Shown one piece after another: positions 48,345 through 56,832 of a stretch of 60,015 nt of DNA. Source of the stretch: Prochlorococcus sp. AG-402-M15 (GTDB lineage: Bacteria > Cyanobacteriota > Cyanobacteriia > PCC-6307 > Cyanobiaceae); contig QCIP01000011.1 of the NCBI GenBank assembly GCA_003216615.1, positions 1-60,015 on the forward strand, in the 5' to 3' direction. The position numbers were made by a program, and so were the translations under genes. Below the pieces are notes generated by a model. That model was not told the DNA's origin. It ran no database searches and worked only from the letters and a program-made list of their open reading frames with translations. Positions within the stretch are counted from its first letter, which is position 1; each line of letters begins with the position of its first letter.

Positions 48345-48734
48345 ATGTCTAGTTTTGGATCAGATACTCCATTTATGCTTCTTGCAAAACTTAAGGTTAA
48401 GGAAGATAAGGTTGCAGAATACTTAGAAATTGCAGATAAGACAGATAAAGCTGTTGAAGCTGACGAACCTGGAATGCTCCACCATACTTTTGATCAAGAT
48501 CCTGATGATCCTCTTCGTTTCGTATGGTCAGAAGTTTATAAAAATGATGATGCTTTACTAGCTCATTTAGCTAATCCAGCAGTAGGTGTTTATCTTGAGG
48601 CTCATGCTGAACTGGGAACTGATTTTTCTGTTGAATTTTACGGAACTGTAGGAGATAAAGTAATTGAAGCCATGAACGTAACAGGAGTTCCATATAAGAT
48701 CTTTAAAACAAAATTAGGATATAGCAGAGTTTAA
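48345..48734 (+). CDS. Antibiotic biosynthesis monooxygenase-domain protein
   Basis: From the ATG at 48345 the frame gives 129 residues starting MSSFGSDTPFMLLAKLKVKE. The ABM ferredoxin-like pattern follows: YLEIADKTDKAVEADEPGML with HHTFDQDPDDPLRFVWSEVY, then LLAHLANPAVGVYLEAHAEL. ABM proteins are small cofactor-free oxygenases or related dimer proteins. An earlier start at 48300 would translate the hairpin leader (MMEIPITQARKS), so I reject it. The substrate is unknown. Confidence 0.8.
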   Translation: MSSFGSDTPFMLLAKLKVKEDKVAEYLEIADKTDKAVEADEPGMLHHTFDQDPDDPLRFVWSEVYKNDDALLAHLANPAVGVYLEAHAELGTDFSVEFYGTVGDKVIEAMNVTGVPYKIFKTKLGYSRV

Positions 48735-48762
48735 GGATAAGAGTATTAACTAATTAGTTCGA

Positions 48763-48882
48763 CTAAATTATTAATAAGAATCTGAATGCAAGCGGTAACC
48801 ATAGACATAGAAGAAGCATTAGTAAAAGAGCAATAGCACGGATATTTGTAATGTTATGCTTTTTAAAAATTTGTGTTTTCAT
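48763..48882 (-). CDS. Small membrane peptide
   Basis: The 39-residue peptide begins MKTQIFKKHNITNIRAIALL and ends with a leucine-rich helix (LMLLLCLWLPLAFRFLLII). No family recognised. It follows the next gene on this strand with only 3 bp between. Confidence 0.5.
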   Translation of the reverse strand: MKTQIFKKHNITNIRAIALLLMLLLCLWLPLAFRFLLII

Positions 48883-48885
48883 AAT

Positions 48886-48975
48886 TTATCTTGCCTTCTT
48901 AAGTGTGATTTCTCTCCTGATAAGCAACGCTATAACAACAACACACATATTCATAAGAAATACGTCTAATGGCAT
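48886..48975 (-). CDS. Very small membrane peptide
   Basis: The 29-residue peptide (MPLDVFLMNMCVVVIALLIR then REITLKKAR) has one helix and a basic tail. It precedes the peptide at 48763-48882 and both are likely one transcript. Confidence 0.45.
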   Translation of the reverse strand: MPLDVFLMNMCVVVIALLIRREITLKKAR

Positions 48976-49116
48976 TTAATAAAAAAGTCTCTACTTAATT
49001 AATAGCAGGATTATTGATCTATGAATCTACAAATGATTACTAATGTTTATTGGCTTAATAAAAGGAATCTAAAAACTAAATTTATGCTTAAATATCTCAG
49101 CTCTTTTAACTATTGA

Positions 49117-49419
49117 ATGGCTTATTCAGAAACAAGAATAGTAATAGGTGGTCTAGCTCATGTACCTGTTCTTATTTTTATAGCCAATTTTATTAAAGGT
49201 AAGTTTGGAATTAAAACTGAAGAGGCAAAACATACTGTAGTTAAAGAAGAGCCAGTTAAAATTAATGAGGCAAAACATATTGTAGTTCAAGAAGGAAAAC
49301 TAGAAGCTATAAATGAACTCTCAAATAAGCTGGATAGTATTGAAAAGAAGGCTGATGAGGTTTATGAAAAGTTAAAGAAGAAAAAGAAAGATAAGAAGAA
49401 GAAAAAAAAGAATAACTAA
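49117..49419 (+). CDS. Membrane-anchored coiled-coil protein with a lysine tail
   Basis: The 100-residue protein has a weak hydrophobic N-terminal segment (IVIGGLAHVPVLIFIANFI), then two copies of an EAKHxVVxEE unit. A coiled coil (AINELSNKLDSIEKKADEVY) and an extreme Lys-rich end of about 18 residues follow. The tail is coded by an A-rich AAG/AAA/AAT run. The duplication of about 45 bp suggests recent repeat growth. No family recognised. Confidence 0.6.
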   Translation: MAYSETRIVIGGLAHVPVLIFIANFIKGKFGIKTEEAKHTVVKEEPVKINEAKHIVVQEGKLEAINELSNKLDSIEKKADEVYEKLKKKKKDKKKKKKNN

Positions 49420-49601
49420 ATTGAGATACTATCAAGCATCAATACATCTTGGAATTTGATTGTATCTCTCTTATCTTGATTTTCGGAACCTTGGTAAGAT
49501 TCAATTTCAGCTTGAATTTTTTTCTTATAAACTCCCTTTATATAATCAATTTCTCTTCTCTCTTTATTCAAAATTGAGAATGGTGATCTTTTTAAGTTCA
49601 T
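49416..49601 (-). CDS. Small basic soluble protein
   Basis: The 61-residue protein begins MNLKRSPFSILNKERREIDY and is basic and probably helical. Its stop overlaps that of the convergent coiled-coil gene. Function unknown. Confidence 0.45.
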   Translation of the reverse strand: MNLKRSPFSILNKERREIDYIKGVYKKKIQAEIESYQGSENQDKRDTIKFQDVLMLDSISI

Positions 49602-49628
49602 AACTATCTCCTAATAAATAAGTTTTAA

Positions 49629-49766
49629 TCAGCTCCAATTTTTATTAGCTTCAATAAAGCTATCCAATGTTTGCTGATTTCTGATTTCTGCCTCGAGAAG
49701 TTCTTTTTCTGATTTTTTATCAATCTCAGATTTATGATCTCCTTTTGCTGTGGGTTGGGTAGACAT
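49629..49766 (-). CDS. Small soluble protein
   Basis: The 45-residue peptide begins MSTQPTAKGDHKSEIDKKSE and ends QQTLDSFIEANKNWS. It is charged and helical. It sits 27 bp upstream of the previous gene on the same strand. Function unknown. Confidence 0.5.
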   Translation of the reverse strand: MSTQPTAKGDHKSEIDKKSEKELLEAEIRNQQTLDSFIEANKNWS

Positions 49767-49891
49767 TTGCTCATGACGACTACAACTATGTTCTAACTAG
49801 TCAGACTGATCATCCGACTAATAAATATGTACGGTTTAAGGTACTCTCATATACGGATAAAGGATCAACAATTGAATTTGAATATGGTTAA
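49763..49891 (+). pseudogene. Open frame without a start, probable gene fragment
   Basis: After a TAG at 49760-49762 the plus-strand frame runs 42 codons with no ATG, GTG or TTG start. It reads HDDYNYVLTSQTDHPTNKYV, then RFKVLSYTDKGSTIEFEYG, and stops at 49889-49891. The alternating polar/beta pattern is coding-like, not random. It probably is a 5'-truncated gene. It overlaps the start of the minus-strand gene by 4 bases. Confidence 0.4.
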
Positions 49892-50093
49892 CTGGTTGAA
49901 TAATACAAAAATACTTCTTGCAGACTCTTATTTCATTTGGCAATATTAGTAACCGACTCCAAAATTGGCACATCAACATAAGATGTTTCCCTTAATGGCC
50001 AGACAGAACTGAAGGAATAAAAGTCAGGGATTTTTCAAATATTTTTCTTTCGGTTCAGCTGTTAAAAAGTTCCTACACACATACTGATAGACA

Positions 50094-50876
50094 ATGAAAA
50101 TTATTAAGAGACTCAGCTCGCTGCCTGGCGATTCTCTGAGTGTAATACGCCGTACTCCGCCACTTGTTTTTGCAATGGCTGTCTTATCTCTCGGAGGATT
50201 TATAGGCGCCTCCACGGTCCTTGTGAGAGGGTTCAGAATGGTTGAGAATTCCATCACTGTTACAGGCGCAAGTACTGAAAGTTTTGAGAGTGATATTGCT
50301 AAATGGTCCGTTCAGGTCAGGGCTACAGGAAAGACTCAGATCGACTCATTCAACAAGCATAAGGAGTCAATGAAAAAGACTATGAATTTCCTTAAAGCCA
50401 ATGGAATCGAGGATGGTATCAAACAGGAAGTTTATCTTGGACCTGCCAGTATAAAAGAATATGAAACCAAGCATCCCAAGACAAATGAAATTATAAGAAC
50501 TGAATGGATTACCTATCAGAATATTGAAATCCAGACCAATGATGTTCATCGTATTCAAAAGACCCACAGCAAGATAACTGAACTTCTTGGCGATGGTGTT
50601 TTAGTGAGACCAAGCTCTCCAGAATTCACATATTCAAAGCTCGCTGATAAAAGAGTTGATATGCTCGCCAAGGCTGCGAAGGATGCAAGAATCAGAGCTG
50701 AGGCTATTGCCCTTCAGGCAGGATCTGAAGTGGGTGGTCTTAAGAAAGTCAACACCGGTGTTTTCCAGATAACAGTTCCGAATTCCACGAAGGTAAGCAG
50801 CTGGGGTTCTTATGACACTTCAACTATCAAGAAAGATATCACTGCAGTTATGGGAGTGACTTTCGCGGTTAAGTGA
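50094..50876 (+). CDS. SIMPL (DUF541)-domain protein
   Basis: The 260-residue protein has an N-terminal membrane segment (PLVFAMAVLSLGGFIGASTV, about 23-42) that anchors a periplasmic SIMPL domain. The domain has ITVTGASTESFESDIAKWSV, a stretch RVDMLAKAAKDARIRAEAIA and the end SKVTFAVK-like DITAVMGVTFAVK. Members are linked to oxidative stress and signalling (human SIMPL, bacterial OSA-type), but the biochemical role is unclear. GC content and codon choice are visibly higher than in the neighbours, which suggests transfer from another lineage. Confidence 0.85.
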   Translation: MKIIKRLSSLPGDSLSVIRRTPPLVFAMAVLSLGGFIGASTVLVRGFRMVENSITVTGASTESFESDIAKWSVQVRATGKTQIDSFNKHKESMKKTMNFLKANGIEDGIKQEVYLGPASIKEYETKHPKTNEIIRTEWITYQNIEIQTNDVHRIQKTHSKITELLGDGVLVRPSSPEFTYSKLADKRVDMLAKAAKDARIRAEAIALQAGSEVGGLKKVNTGVFQITVPNSTKVSSWGSYDTSTIKKDITAVMGVTFAVK

Positions 50877-50880
50877 TGAC

Positions 50881-50976
50881 TTAGGGAGTCTTCTTTTTGC
50901 CTTTAAGAATCATCAGCAAAGGTAGACCAATAAGCATCAGACTCCCATCAATTAATAAAAAAGTATTCAGATTCAT
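50881..50976 (-). CDS. Small membrane peptide
   Basis: The 31-residue peptide (MNLNTFLLIDGSLMLIGLPL then LMILKGKKKTP) has one helix and a lysine-rich end. It overlaps the upstream gene by 4 bases (ATGA), so they are translated together. Function unknown. Confidence 0.5.
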   Translation of the reverse strand: MNLNTFLLIDGSLMLIGLPLLMILKGKKKTP

Positions 50977-51176
50977 TTATCCATTCCTTCGGGGATATCC
51001 CAATTAAGGGGTATCCCTTTTTTAACAGGTTCTTTTTTCATATCATCCATCTCTTTTCTGATTTTGTTGTAGTAGGCCAGCTCTTCTGGATCATCAGAAC
51101 CCAGCCCATAATTCATGGTCGCTGCAAGATAAATTCTGTGCATCCTGTATGACGATAGTGGCATTACTGAAGACAA
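50973..51176 (-). CDS. Hypothetical protein
   Basis: The 67-residue soluble protein begins MSSVMPLSSYRMHRIYLAAT and continues DDPEELAYYNKIRKEMDDMK. The end is rich in Pro and Gly. Its GC-rich codons match the SIMPL gene rather than the rest of the window. Function unknown. Confidence 0.55.
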   Translation of the reverse strand: MSSVMPLSSYRMHRIYLAATMNYGLGSDDPEELAYYNKIRKEMDDMKKEPVKKGIPLNWDIPEGMDK

Positions 51177-51373
51177 TCTCTGTTAAATATATATGAATTT
51201 AAGGCAAAATGCTGACCTCAGAAATCCCAGTTATAGCAGTAGATTATGAAACCCCTTCATAATACACGGGAAGAGAGGGTAAAAGACAAGAAATTTAGAG
51301 GGGACTACTTACTGGATGTGTGTACATCATCATTGTAAGTACTGAGAATAAACCACTCTCAAATACAACTAAA

Positions 51374-51481
51374 CTACTTATATCTGATACGTGGGTATGT
51401 GTGTAAACACATAATTCTTTTTTCTGATAAGGACCTGCCAGCCGCTTCCGCTTCTTCTGATTGTTGCCATTTCGGTGTCAT
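51374..51481 (-). CDS. Possible small peptide
   Basis: The 35-residue peptide (MTPKWQQSEEAEAAGRSLSE then KRIMCLHTYPRIRYK) has an alanine/glutamate-rich first half with the same high-GC codons as its neighbours. No ribosome-binding site stands out. Coding is uncertain. Confidence 0.3.
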   Translation of the reverse strand: MTPKWQQSEEAEAAGRSLSEKRIMCLHTYPRIRYK

Positions 51482-51610
51482 CGTTTGTCTGATGCACCTC
51501 CAGATATCTGCCTTGAAAACAGAAAAGTGGACCCGAAAACGGATGTCCACTTCTGCTGAATTCCTGTTTGGGATAGTGATAATATCAGTGATATCAATCT
51601 ATCTCGGGGA

Positions 51611-51682
<72 letters not shown>

Positions 51683-51692
51683 AATTTTAAAG

Positions 51693-51774
51693 TGGGCCGG
51701 GTTGGATTTGAACCAACGTAGGCAGAGCCAGCGGATTTACAGTCCGCCCCCTTTAACCACTCGGGCACCGACCC
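51693..51774 (-). tRNA. trnY: tRNA-Tyr (anticodon GUA)
   Basis: The 82-nt tRNA has the long variable arm of type II tRNAs. The anticodon loop CTGTAAA has GTA at its centre and the T arm contains GGTTCAAATCC. The pair tRNA-Tyr/tRNA-Thr is a common bacterial order and forms the right edge of the GC-rich patch. Confidence 0.97.
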
Positions 51775-51876
51775 CCACTATTCGAACTTATCAGTTAATG
51801 GTCACTTTGTGTGAAATTGTTTTGGTTTTTTTGTTTCTTTCTAGATAGCATTTGTAAAGAAAAGACTTTATTGATG

Positions 51877-52317
51877 ATGAATATTTTATTGATAAATGGA
51901 CCAAATCTTAATCTTTTGGGTACTAGAGAACCAGAAATATATGGTAAAAAAACATTGAGTGATATCCAACAGGAGTTAACAAAAGCTGCAGAAAGTAAAA
52001 AAGTCCTTCTTGAATGTTTTCAAAGTAATCATGAAGGAGAAATAGTTGATAAAATTCAGGATTCTGTGAACAGGATTCAAGGCATTCTAATAAATGCAGG
52101 CGCTTTTACTCATACCTCAATTTCTATTCGAGATGCTTTAATTGGTTCAAAAATTCCATTTGTAGAGTTACATATTTCAAATATTTTTAGTAGGGAAGAT
52201 TTTCGTAAAGAATCTTTTCTTACAGATAAAGCTATAGGAATAATTAGTGGATTCGGGATATCCAGTTATTCTTTAGCTCTTGATGGAATAATTGAATATT
52301 TAGGTAGTAAAGATTAA
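51877..52317 (+). CDS. aroQ: 3-dehydroquinate dehydratase, type II
   Basis: This shikimate-pathway enzyme has about 146 residues from the ATG at 51877 ([20 protein letters not shown]). That is the family start, so the upstream 22 residues of the open frame are not part of it. Further motifs are [29 protein letters not shown] (with the catalytic His) and [15 protein letters not shown]. The catalytic Tyr is in PEIYG. The stop touches the next ATG, so miaE is co-transcribed. Confidence 0.96.
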   Translation: MNILLINGPNLNLLGTREPEIYGKKTLSDIQQELTKAAESKKVLLECFQSNHEGEIVDKIQDSVNRIQGILINAGAFTHTSISIRDALIGSKIPFVELHISNIFSREDFRKESFLTDKAIGIISGFGISSYSLALDGIIEYLGSKD

Positions 52318-52926
52318 ATGCTAGTTGATTTTAAAAGGCCTTCTTCTCATATTAAATATTTATCCTCATTTACCTCAGAAAAGTGGATACAAATTGCATT
52401 ATCTAATCCAATAGAAATTCTTATTGATCATGCTCACTGCGAGCGAAAAGCTGCAGGTGTAGCTGTTCAATTAATGTTTAGATATCCATCTGAACCAAAT
52501 TTAGCTGAAGTTTTAAGTCCAATTGCTAGAGAGGAATTAGAACATTTTGAAAAAATACTTTATTTTTTAAAGGATCTTGGACATACTCTTAAGGCCTTAA
52601 AACCTCCTCCATATGGCGCTGAATTGGCTAAGAATATAAGAAAGGAAGAACCTAATAGGATGCTAGATAGTTTCTTGATCGCAGGACTGATTGAAGCAAG
52701 GAGTCATGAAAGACTAAGTTTGCTTGCTCTGAATTCTGAAGACAAATCTTTTAGAAGTCTTTATGAGTCTTTGCTTGAGAGTGAGGCAAGACATTTTGGA
52801 ATTTATTGGAAACTAGCGCAAACTAAATTCTCTAAAAAACAAACTTTTAAAAGGTTAGAGGAATTGTCTAAATTTGAGTCAGAGATACTCGCTGAGACTT
52901 GTCTCTTGCCAAGGGTCCATAGCTAG
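52318..52926 (+). CDS. miaE: tRNA-(ms2io6A)-hydroxylase MiaE
   Basis: The 202-residue diiron enzyme hydroxylates the isopentenyl group of ms2i6A37 in tRNA. Iron-binding motifs in order are ILIDHAHCERKAAGVAV (about 38-54), IAREELEHFEKILYFL (about 76-91), LIEARSHERLSLLA and LLESEARHFGIYWKLA. The ferritin-like four-helix layout is complete. It follows aroQ directly. Confidence 0.95.
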   Translation: MLVDFKRPSSHIKYLSSFTSEKWIQIALSNPIEILIDHAHCERKAAGVAVQLMFRYPSEPNLAEVLSPIAREELEHFEKILYFLKDLGHTLKALKPPPYGAELAKNIRKEEPNRMLDSFLIAGLIEARSHERLSLLALNSEDKSFRSLYESLLESEARHFGIYWKLAQTKFSKKQTFKRLEELSKFESEILAETCLLPRVHS

Positions 52927-52943
52927 AAATAATTAAATAAGTA

Positions 52944-53699
52944 ATGATAATAAACAAGTTTTTAAGTTTACTTTATGGGCATAAAACTCATTTACCAACA
53001 TTGACCATCGTTGGAGTTGGTCCTGGAGATCCATCGCTTTTAACAATTGCTGCAGTAGATGCAATAAAAAAAGCGAAAGTTATAGTTTTTCCAATATCAG
53101 ATGATAATAAAAAGAGTTTTGCTGCAGAAATAGTCAAGAAACATATCAAATTTAAAAAAAATATACCTATCATCTTTCCAATGGCTAAGAAGGATTTTGA
53201 TCCTGATGAAATATGGTCTAATGCTGTAGAAAAAATTGTGAAATTTATAGAAAATGGTGAATCAGTTGTTTTACTTTGTCTTGGAGATACTTCACTATTT
53301 GCGAGCTCCTCTAATATTTTGCGGATAATAAAGAATAATTATCCCGAAATTATTACCAAAACTATACCTGGGATCTCTTCTATTTCAGCGGCAGCAGCTT
53401 TGAATGATTTTGATTTAGTTAAAAAAGGTGAGACCTTGATAATTAAAGAATGCCCTTCTTCAAAAGTAGAATTAACATCTATTATAAGGGAAAGTAGAGG
53501 GAATAAAACCGTCTTAGCAATAATGAAAGTGGGGAAAAGATGGAAGTCAGTCAGAGAAACTTTAAAAACAGAAGGTATCACAAATAAATCATTAATTGCT
53601 TTAAGAATTGGTATGCCTGATCAAATTATTCAATATGCATCTAAGTATGAGAAAGATGTTATGCCTTATTTTTCTTTGATTTTGATAAGGTTCGATTAA
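52944..53699 (+). CDS. cobI: Precorrin-2 C20-methyltransferase
   Basis: The 251-residue tetrapyrrole methylase (SAM-dependent) for the corrin ring of cobalamin has the family motifs. They are GVGPGDPSLLTIAAVDAIKK near 22-41, VVLLCLGDTSLFASSS near 110-125 and PGISSISAAAALNDF near 145-159. Its stop overlaps the following ATG by one base (TTAATG). Prochlorococcus makes pseudocobalamin, which fits. Confidence 0.92.
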   Translation: MIINKFLSLLYGHKTHLPTLTIVGVGPGDPSLLTIAAVDAIKKAKVIVFPISDDNKKSFAAEIVKKHIKFKKNIPIIFPMAKKDFDPDEIWSNAVEKIVKFIENGESVVLLCLGDTSLFASSSNILRIIKNNYPEIITKTIPGISSISAAAALNDFDLVKKGETLIIKECPSSKVELTSIIRESRGNKTVLAIMKVGKRWKSVRETLKTEGITNKSLIALRIGMPDQIIQYASKYEKDVMPYFSLILIRFD

Positions 53700-54184
53700 T
53701 GAATAAAAAAGAAAAATTTGTTGAAAATCAATTTACGTGGCCGATATGTAAGAAACTATTATTTCTTGTTCTTGAAGATAAGGTTAGTGATGTTTTTGTT
53801 TGTGAATTGGTTTGGGAAAGACTTTTTTACACCACAGAATCAACATTAAATGATTGGGTTTCTAGTGAATTAACTCCTACTTATTGGTCAGAAAAATTTG
53901 TAAAGGGTCCTCAAATAATTTCAGAGCGAATAGCATCAGTACATTTAACGCGATCAATCCCAAAAGATCATAAACAGGGACTGAAAAATTTTCTTAATTT
54001 TAGAGGTTATAAGATTAATGAACTATACCCAAGAAGAACTAGAAGAGCGACTGCAGTAAATTGGTTGATTTATTGGGCTATTGAAAATAATTGTTTTTCA
54101 AATAATAATGATGTTTTTCCAAGTCCTAGTTCACCGCCTACTAATCCAGTAAAAGGACACTTTGGCGACCCAGAAATCAAATAA
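53699..54184 (+). CDS. DUF1823-like conserved protein
   Basis: The 161-residue soluble protein begins MNKKEKFVENQFTWPICKKL. It contains LVWERLFYTTESTLNDWVSS, YPRRTRRATAVNWLIYWAIE and a proline-rich end. The order fits DUF1823, found in cyanobacteria and plants, whose role is unknown. It is coupled to cobI by a one-base overlap. Confidence 0.8.
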   Translation: MNKKEKFVENQFTWPICKKLLFLVLEDKVSDVFVCELVWERLFYTTESTLNDWVSSELTPTYWSEKFVKGPQIISERIASVHLTRSIPKDHKQGLKNFLNFRGYKINELYPRRTRRATAVNWLIYWAIENNCFSNNNDVFPSPSSPPTNPVKGHFGDPEIK

Positions 54185-54256
54185 TTTTTTTTGTAAGGTA
54201 AATGATTCTATTAAAGGTATAGTTGTAATAGATACTACTTTTTGTGGAGAGAAGAA

Positions 54257-55630
54257 TTGATTCTTCCAACAATAGCTATTATCGGAAGACCTAACGTTGG
54301 GAAATCTACTTTGGTAAATCGTCTTTGCCAAAGTAATGATGCAATTGTATTTGATAAGCCTGGCGTTACAAGAGATAGAACTTATCAAAATGCTTCATGG
54401 GGTGGGAAAGAATTCCAAATAGTTGATACTGGAGGGTTGGTTTTTGATGATGATAGTGAATTCCTGCCGGAGATACGAACTCAAGTTTATTTAGCTCTTG
54501 AAGAGGCCTCACTCGCTTTACTTGTGGTAGATGGAAATCAGGGTGTTACTGATGGTGATTTATCAATAGCAAAATGGTTAAGGAACTCAAGCTGTAAGAC
54601 AATTGTTGTTGTAAATAAATGTGAATCTACTACTCTTGGATTCTCTTTAGCTTCTGAGTTTTGGAAACTAGGATTAGGCGAACCTTACCCCGTTTCTGCT
54701 ATTCATGGTTCAGGGACTGGCGATCTTTTAGATCTCGTTATTGACGAACTTCCTGAAAATAATATTCAGGATGAAGAAGAAAAGATAATGATGTCAATAA
54801 TTGGTAGGCCAAATGTTGGAAAATCTAGCTTGTTAAATTCAATCTCTGGAGAAAAAAGAGCAATAGTTAGTGATATTAGTGGAACAACAACTGATTCAAT
54901 AGATACTCTTATAAAAAAAGGTGATCATCAATGGAAAATTGTTGATACTGCAGGGATTAGAAGAAAGAAAAATGTTAAATACGGTACTGAATTCTTTGGG
55001 ATTAATAGGGCTTTTAAATCTATTGATAGAAGTGATGTCTGTGTCTTAGTTATAGATGCTATAGATGGAGTAACTGATCAAGATCAGAAGTTGGCAGGGC
55101 GAATAGAAGAACAAGGTAGAGCTTGTATTATTGTTATTAATAAATGGGATCTTGTAGAAAAAAATAGTTCAACAATTTATCAAGTAGAAAAAGAACTTAG
55201 ATCTAAACTTTATTTTTTACACTGGTCAAAAATGATTTTTATATCGGCGCTTACTGGACAAAGAGTAGATAATATTTTTGAGCATGCTCTTAATGCTGTA
55301 AATCAACATAGAAGAAGAGTTACAACATCTGTGGTTAATGAAGTCCTTAAAGAGTCTATTAGTTGGAAAAGTCCTCCAACGAAAAGAAGCGGCAAACAAG
55401 GTAGGCTTTATTACGGTACTCAAGTAAAGAATAAACCTCCCACTTTTACTCTTTTTGTAAATGATCCTAAATTATTTGGAATAACTTACAGAAGATATAT
55501 TGAAAAACAAATTAGATTAAATTTAGGTTTTGAAGGTACACCTCTCATATTAATTTGGAGAGGAAAACAGCAAAGAGCATTAAATAAAGAACTAGAAAGG
55601 GAAAATATTGAATTAATTCAAAAAGATTAA
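54257..55630 (+). CDS. der: GTPase Der (EngA)
   Basis: This double-GTPase ribosome-assembly factor has two G domains, each with GRPNVGKS. The first ([15 protein letters not shown]) is near the N-terminus and the second ([15 protein letters not shown]) near residue 180. Both are followed by DTGG/DTAG and NKCE/NKWD, and the C-terminal KH-like domain is present ([21 protein letters not shown]). I prefer the TTG at 54257, with a GGAG 10 bases upstream, over the one at 54242. The stop overlaps the next ATG. Confidence 0.97.
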   Translation: MILPTIAIIGRPNVGKSTLVNRLCQSNDAIVFDKPGVTRDRTYQNASWGGKEFQIVDTGGLVFDDDSEFLPEIRTQVYLALEEASLALLVVDGNQGVTDGDLSIAKWLRNSSCKTIVVVNKCESTTLGFSLASEFWKLGLGEPYPVSAIHGSGTGDLLDLVIDELPENNIQDEEEKIMMSIIGRPNVGKSSLLNSISGEKRAIVSDISGTTTDSIDTLIKKGDHQWKIVDTAGIRRKKNVKYGTEFFGINRAFKSIDRSDVCVLVIDAIDGVTDQDQKLAGRIEEQGRACIIVINKWDLVEKNSSTIYQVEKELRSKLYFLHWSKMIFISALTGQRVDNIFEHALNAVNQHRRRVTTSVVNEVLKESISWKSPPTKRSGKQGRLYYGTQVKNKPPTFTLFVNDPKLFGITYRRYIEKQIRLNLGFEGTPLILIWRGKQQRALNKELERENIELIQKD

Positions 55631-56544
55631 TGAATATACTTACTAAATTTCCTGTCGGTCAATATGTATATGGAAATAGAAGTTGGCTAAGAATTATAGA
55701 TAGTAGGTTAAAAATAATTATAGTAATGATATTTTTAATTACTCCAATTTGGGCAGGCCCTTTATGGAGATTGAGTTTAGTGGGTTGCTTACTGTTAATC
55801 ACTTTTTTAAGTTTTTTGCCCTCTAGAGTATGGTGGAGATCTTTATGTTTTCTCTCGTTCTTATCACTATTAATTGGATTTATATCAATTCTTGCTTCTT
55901 CTGATATTCAATCTCTTGAAAGTTACTTAAGAAATCCTAACGAGTTACAAGTTGTAGTGGAAAACAGTGAAAAATGGAATATTTTGCAGATTCCTTTGCA
56001 GAAGATATGGTTTATAAATTTTGGTCCTTACAACTTATCAAGAAAAGCTTTTGAATTAGGAATTAAAACCTCTACTTTGATATTTACTGTTATACATAGT
56101 GTTAACTTGATGCTTTTAACTACATTACAAGAAGACATTGTATGGGGGATGAGTTGGTTTCTGAATCCATTCAGAAAATTTGGATTACCAATAAGTAAGT
56201 GGCTTTTTCAGTTACTAATTGCCTTGCGTTTTATTCCTCTAATACAGGAAGAATTTCAAAATATAATTAAATCATTATCATTAAGATCAATAAATCTTCG
56301 GAATTTAGGATTTAGGAAATCATTTAATATTTTTTTAACTTTAGTAGAAAGGTTATTTCAAAATATATTTCTGAGAATTGATCAAGGAGCAGAATCATTG
56401 CTTTCAAAGAAAAAAATTATTATAAAAACAAATAGATTCAGAACTATTAGTCCTTCTGGATCTCTCAATGTAATTGTTAATACATTATCGATATGTTTTA
56501 TTTGCATAGCAATTTTTCTGAGAAAACTGTATGGTGCATTATAA
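55630..56544 (+). CDS. EcfT-like transmembrane transporter subunit
   Basis: The 304-residue membrane protein has about six spans and the energy-coupling-factor T pattern: DSRLKIIIVMIFLIT near 25-39, LALRFIPLIQEEFQNIIKSL-like IALRFIPLIQEEFQ near 200, and SLRSINLRNLGF. EcfT subunits drive vitamin or metal uptake with two ATPases and a substrate protein, none of which is in the window. The substrate is unknown. It overlaps the der stop and leads to pipX. Confidence 0.8.
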   Translation: MNILTKFPVGQYVYGNRSWLRIIDSRLKIIIVMIFLITPIWAGPLWRLSLVGCLLLITFLSFLPSRVWWRSLCFLSFLSLLIGFISILASSDIQSLESYLRNPNELQVVVENSEKWNILQIPLQKIWFINFGPYNLSRKAFELGIKTSTLIFTVIHSVNLMLLTTLQEDIVWGMSWFLNPFRKFGLPISKWLFQLLIALRFIPLIQEEFQNIIKSLSLRSINLRNLGFRKSFNIFLTLVERLFQNIFLRIDQGAESLLSKKKIIIKTNRFRTISPSGSLNVIVNTLSICFICIAIFLRKLYGAL

Positions 56545-56562
56545 ATAACACAATTTTTAAGT

Positions 56563-56829
56563 TTGAGTTCCGAGCGTTATTTAAACCATCCAACATTTGG
56601 CATGTTGTATCAAGTCTCTCCTGGAAATGATGGAAGAGATATTTATGCAACTTTGTATGCCCAAAAAATGTTTTTTTTGGTAGAAATTAGACAGAGAGAA
56701 GTTCTTTTTGAAGTTATACCTTATTTAGATGCCCGAAATCAATCCGAATTAAATCTTCAAAAAGCTAGAAGAAAAGGATCTGAAGAGCTGCCTAAATGGG
56801 AAAATTTATTCACACAAACTTTCTTATAA
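56563..56829 (+). CDS. pipX: PII-interacting protein PipX
   Basis: The 88-residue protein starts at a TTG and reads MSSERYLNHPTFGMLYQVSP. It has IYATLYAQKMFFLVEIRQRE near 26-45 and ends FTQTFL. The HPTFGxLYQ and YATLYAQxxFFLV motifs are the hallmarks of PipX. It swaps between PII (GlnB) and NtcA according to 2-oxoglutarate, so it coactivates nitrogen genes. pipY follows with 3 bp between, the conserved cyanobacterial order. Confidence 0.93.
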   Translation: MSSERYLNHPTFGMLYQVSPGNDGRDIYATLYAQKMFFLVEIRQREVLFEVIPYLDARNQSELNLQKARRKGSEELPKWENLFTQTFL

Positions 56830-56832
56830 GAG

